The translations under genes and the position numbers were made by a program. From Phycisphaerae bacterium (lineage in GTDB: Bacteria; Planctomycetota; Phycisphaerae; SM23-33): a stretch of 41,624 nucleotides of DNA. Below, piece after piece: positions 41,065 through 41,624 of this stretch (position 1 is the first letter of the stretch; each line of letters opens with the position of its first letter). The stretch covers positions 1 through 41,624 of the forward strand of contig PUND01000102.1 in NCBI GenBank assembly GCA_003551645.1, read 5' to 3'. Below the pieces are notes generated by a model that saw only the letters and a list, made by a program, of their open reading frames with translations, did no database searches and was not told the origin of the DNA.

Positions 41065-41624
41065 ATGAGAAGTTATGCGATGATTGCACACATGCTGCTT
41101 GCGGTGGTAGCACTGACGATGTTGATGGGCTGTCCGCCCGAGGACCCGATCGACCCGGTCGAGCCGGACGAACCTCTGTCCGGCAAAAGTGTCGCCGTCA
41201 TGATCACGGAGGGCTTCCACGACGGCGAGACGCTCGAGCCGATGGCTTACCTCCGGGACCGGGGCGCGGAGATAACCGTCATCGGCCCGGAGGTCGGCAC
41301 GGTTACCGCCTATAACAGCGACGAGCAGGTGGAGATCGAGCGGGCTGTGGCGGATGTGTCTGTGGACGACTTCCACGCCCTGATCATCCCCGGCGGAGAA
41401 TCCCCCGCCGCCCTGAGGGAAGATGAAACGGTGGTGGACTTCGCCCGCGACTTCTTCGAGACCGGCAAGCCGGTGGCGGCCATCTGTCACGGACCGCAGG
41501 TGCTGGTGACCGCGGACGTGCTTGACGGCAGGACCGCGACCGGCGTAGGCGGCATCGCCGACGAGCTGCGAGACGCCGGGGCCGAGTACGTCGACCAGGC
41601 GGTGGTCGTGGACGGCAACCTGAT
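41065..41624 (+). CDS. DJ-1/PfpI-family lipoprotein (3' end beyond the window)
   Basis: At least 186 residues are visible and the gene runs off the right edge. It begins with a lipoprotein signal: MRSYAMIAHMLLAVVALTMLMGC, lipobox LMGC with Cys23, then a Pro/Glu/Asp-rich linker (PPEDPIDPVEPDEP). The rest is a DJ-1/PfpI domain: VAVMITEGFHDGETLEPM with conserved Glu49, ALIIPGG (106-111) and the nucleophilic elbow AICHGPQ with Cys141 and His142. Family members are proteases, glyoxalases or chaperones; most are cytoplasmic, so the lipidated, probably periplasm-facing form is unusual. ATG 41065 follows AAAGGAG at 5 nt. Confidence 0.9.
   Translation, partial: MRSYAMIAHMLLAVVALTMLMGCPPEDPIDPVEPDEPLSGKSVAVMITEGFHDGETLEPMAYLRDRGAEITVIGPEVGTVTAYNSDEQVEIERAVADVSVDDFHALIIPGGESPAALREDETVVDFARDFFETGKPVAAICHGPQVLVTADVLDGRTATGVGGIADELRDAGAEYVDQAVVVDGNL

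Overview
The window is GC-rich, densely packed chromosomal DNA with about 38 protein genes on both strands and no rRNA, tRNA, prophage, insertion sequence or CRISPR array that I can recognise. The gene set fits a Planctomycetota genome, most likely of the Phycisphaerae type. It has RNase Y, an RpoN sigma factor, a futalosine-pathway MqnA-like protein, a UroD-like methyltransferase, a DUF2752 protein, a very large VWA/glutamine-amidotransferase-like membrane protein, and abundant intergenic palindromic repeats. This placement is an inference from gene content; there is no marker RNA to confirm it.

Layout. 1-801: a truncated GT4 glycosyltransferase closed by an intrinsic terminator. 981-2949: an archease-rtcB RNA-repair pair, with the 3' end of rtcB tandemly duplicated. 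3076-4087: a small membrane protein overlapping a TauE/SafE permease. 4098-5737: a stand-alone Lrp/AsnC effector-binding domain and the ribosome-assembly GTPase RsgA. 5881-7098: a sugar isomerase-like TIM barrel and a pterin dehydratase. 7412-9695: recR and rpoN. 9822-15183: gcvT, a rhomboid protease, a small membrane protein and rnr, with copies of a 62-bp palindromic repeat in the gaps. 15217-18702: a UroD-like protein, a YlbF-family protein, an SGNH hydrolase and a HAD hydrolase. 18825-24073: a minus-strand run of a metallophosphoesterase, the VWA protein, a DUF2752 protein and two lipoproteins. 24194-27377: trpD, mqnA and a zinc dehydrogenase. 27654-32439: a FucI-like isomerase, a redoxin, galactokinase and an AEC permease. 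32531-36681: hflX, a FliM/SpoA-like protein and RNase Y. 37620-39572: a beta-hydroxyacid dehydrogenase and a QueG-like iron-sulfur protein. 39741-41624: an MscS channel and a truncated DJ-1/PfpI lipoprotein.

Functional themes. RNA metabolism is prominent: RtcB with archease, RNase R, RNase Y, a YlbF-family protein (a family that modulates RNase Y in Bacillus), RsgA and HflX. trpD and mqnA both lie on chorismate-derived branches. The FucI-like enzyme, GalK, the TIM-barrel isomerase and the SGNH esterase point to use of plant or algal sugars.

The most unusual material is non-coding. The 938-bp gap between RNase Y and its upstream neighbour is packed with inverted repeats. Next to rny is a hairpin-rich leader of about 270 nt, a candidate autoregulatory 5' UTR. 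Further out is a compact element that folds as a three-way junction: a 12-bp closing stem and two hairpins whose loops both carry GGAGG on the plus strand (CCTCC on the minus strand). Several genes without a Shine-Dalgarno site (rpoN, galK, the AEC gene, perhaps hflX) have promoter-like hexamers so close to the start codon that leaderless transcripts are likely.
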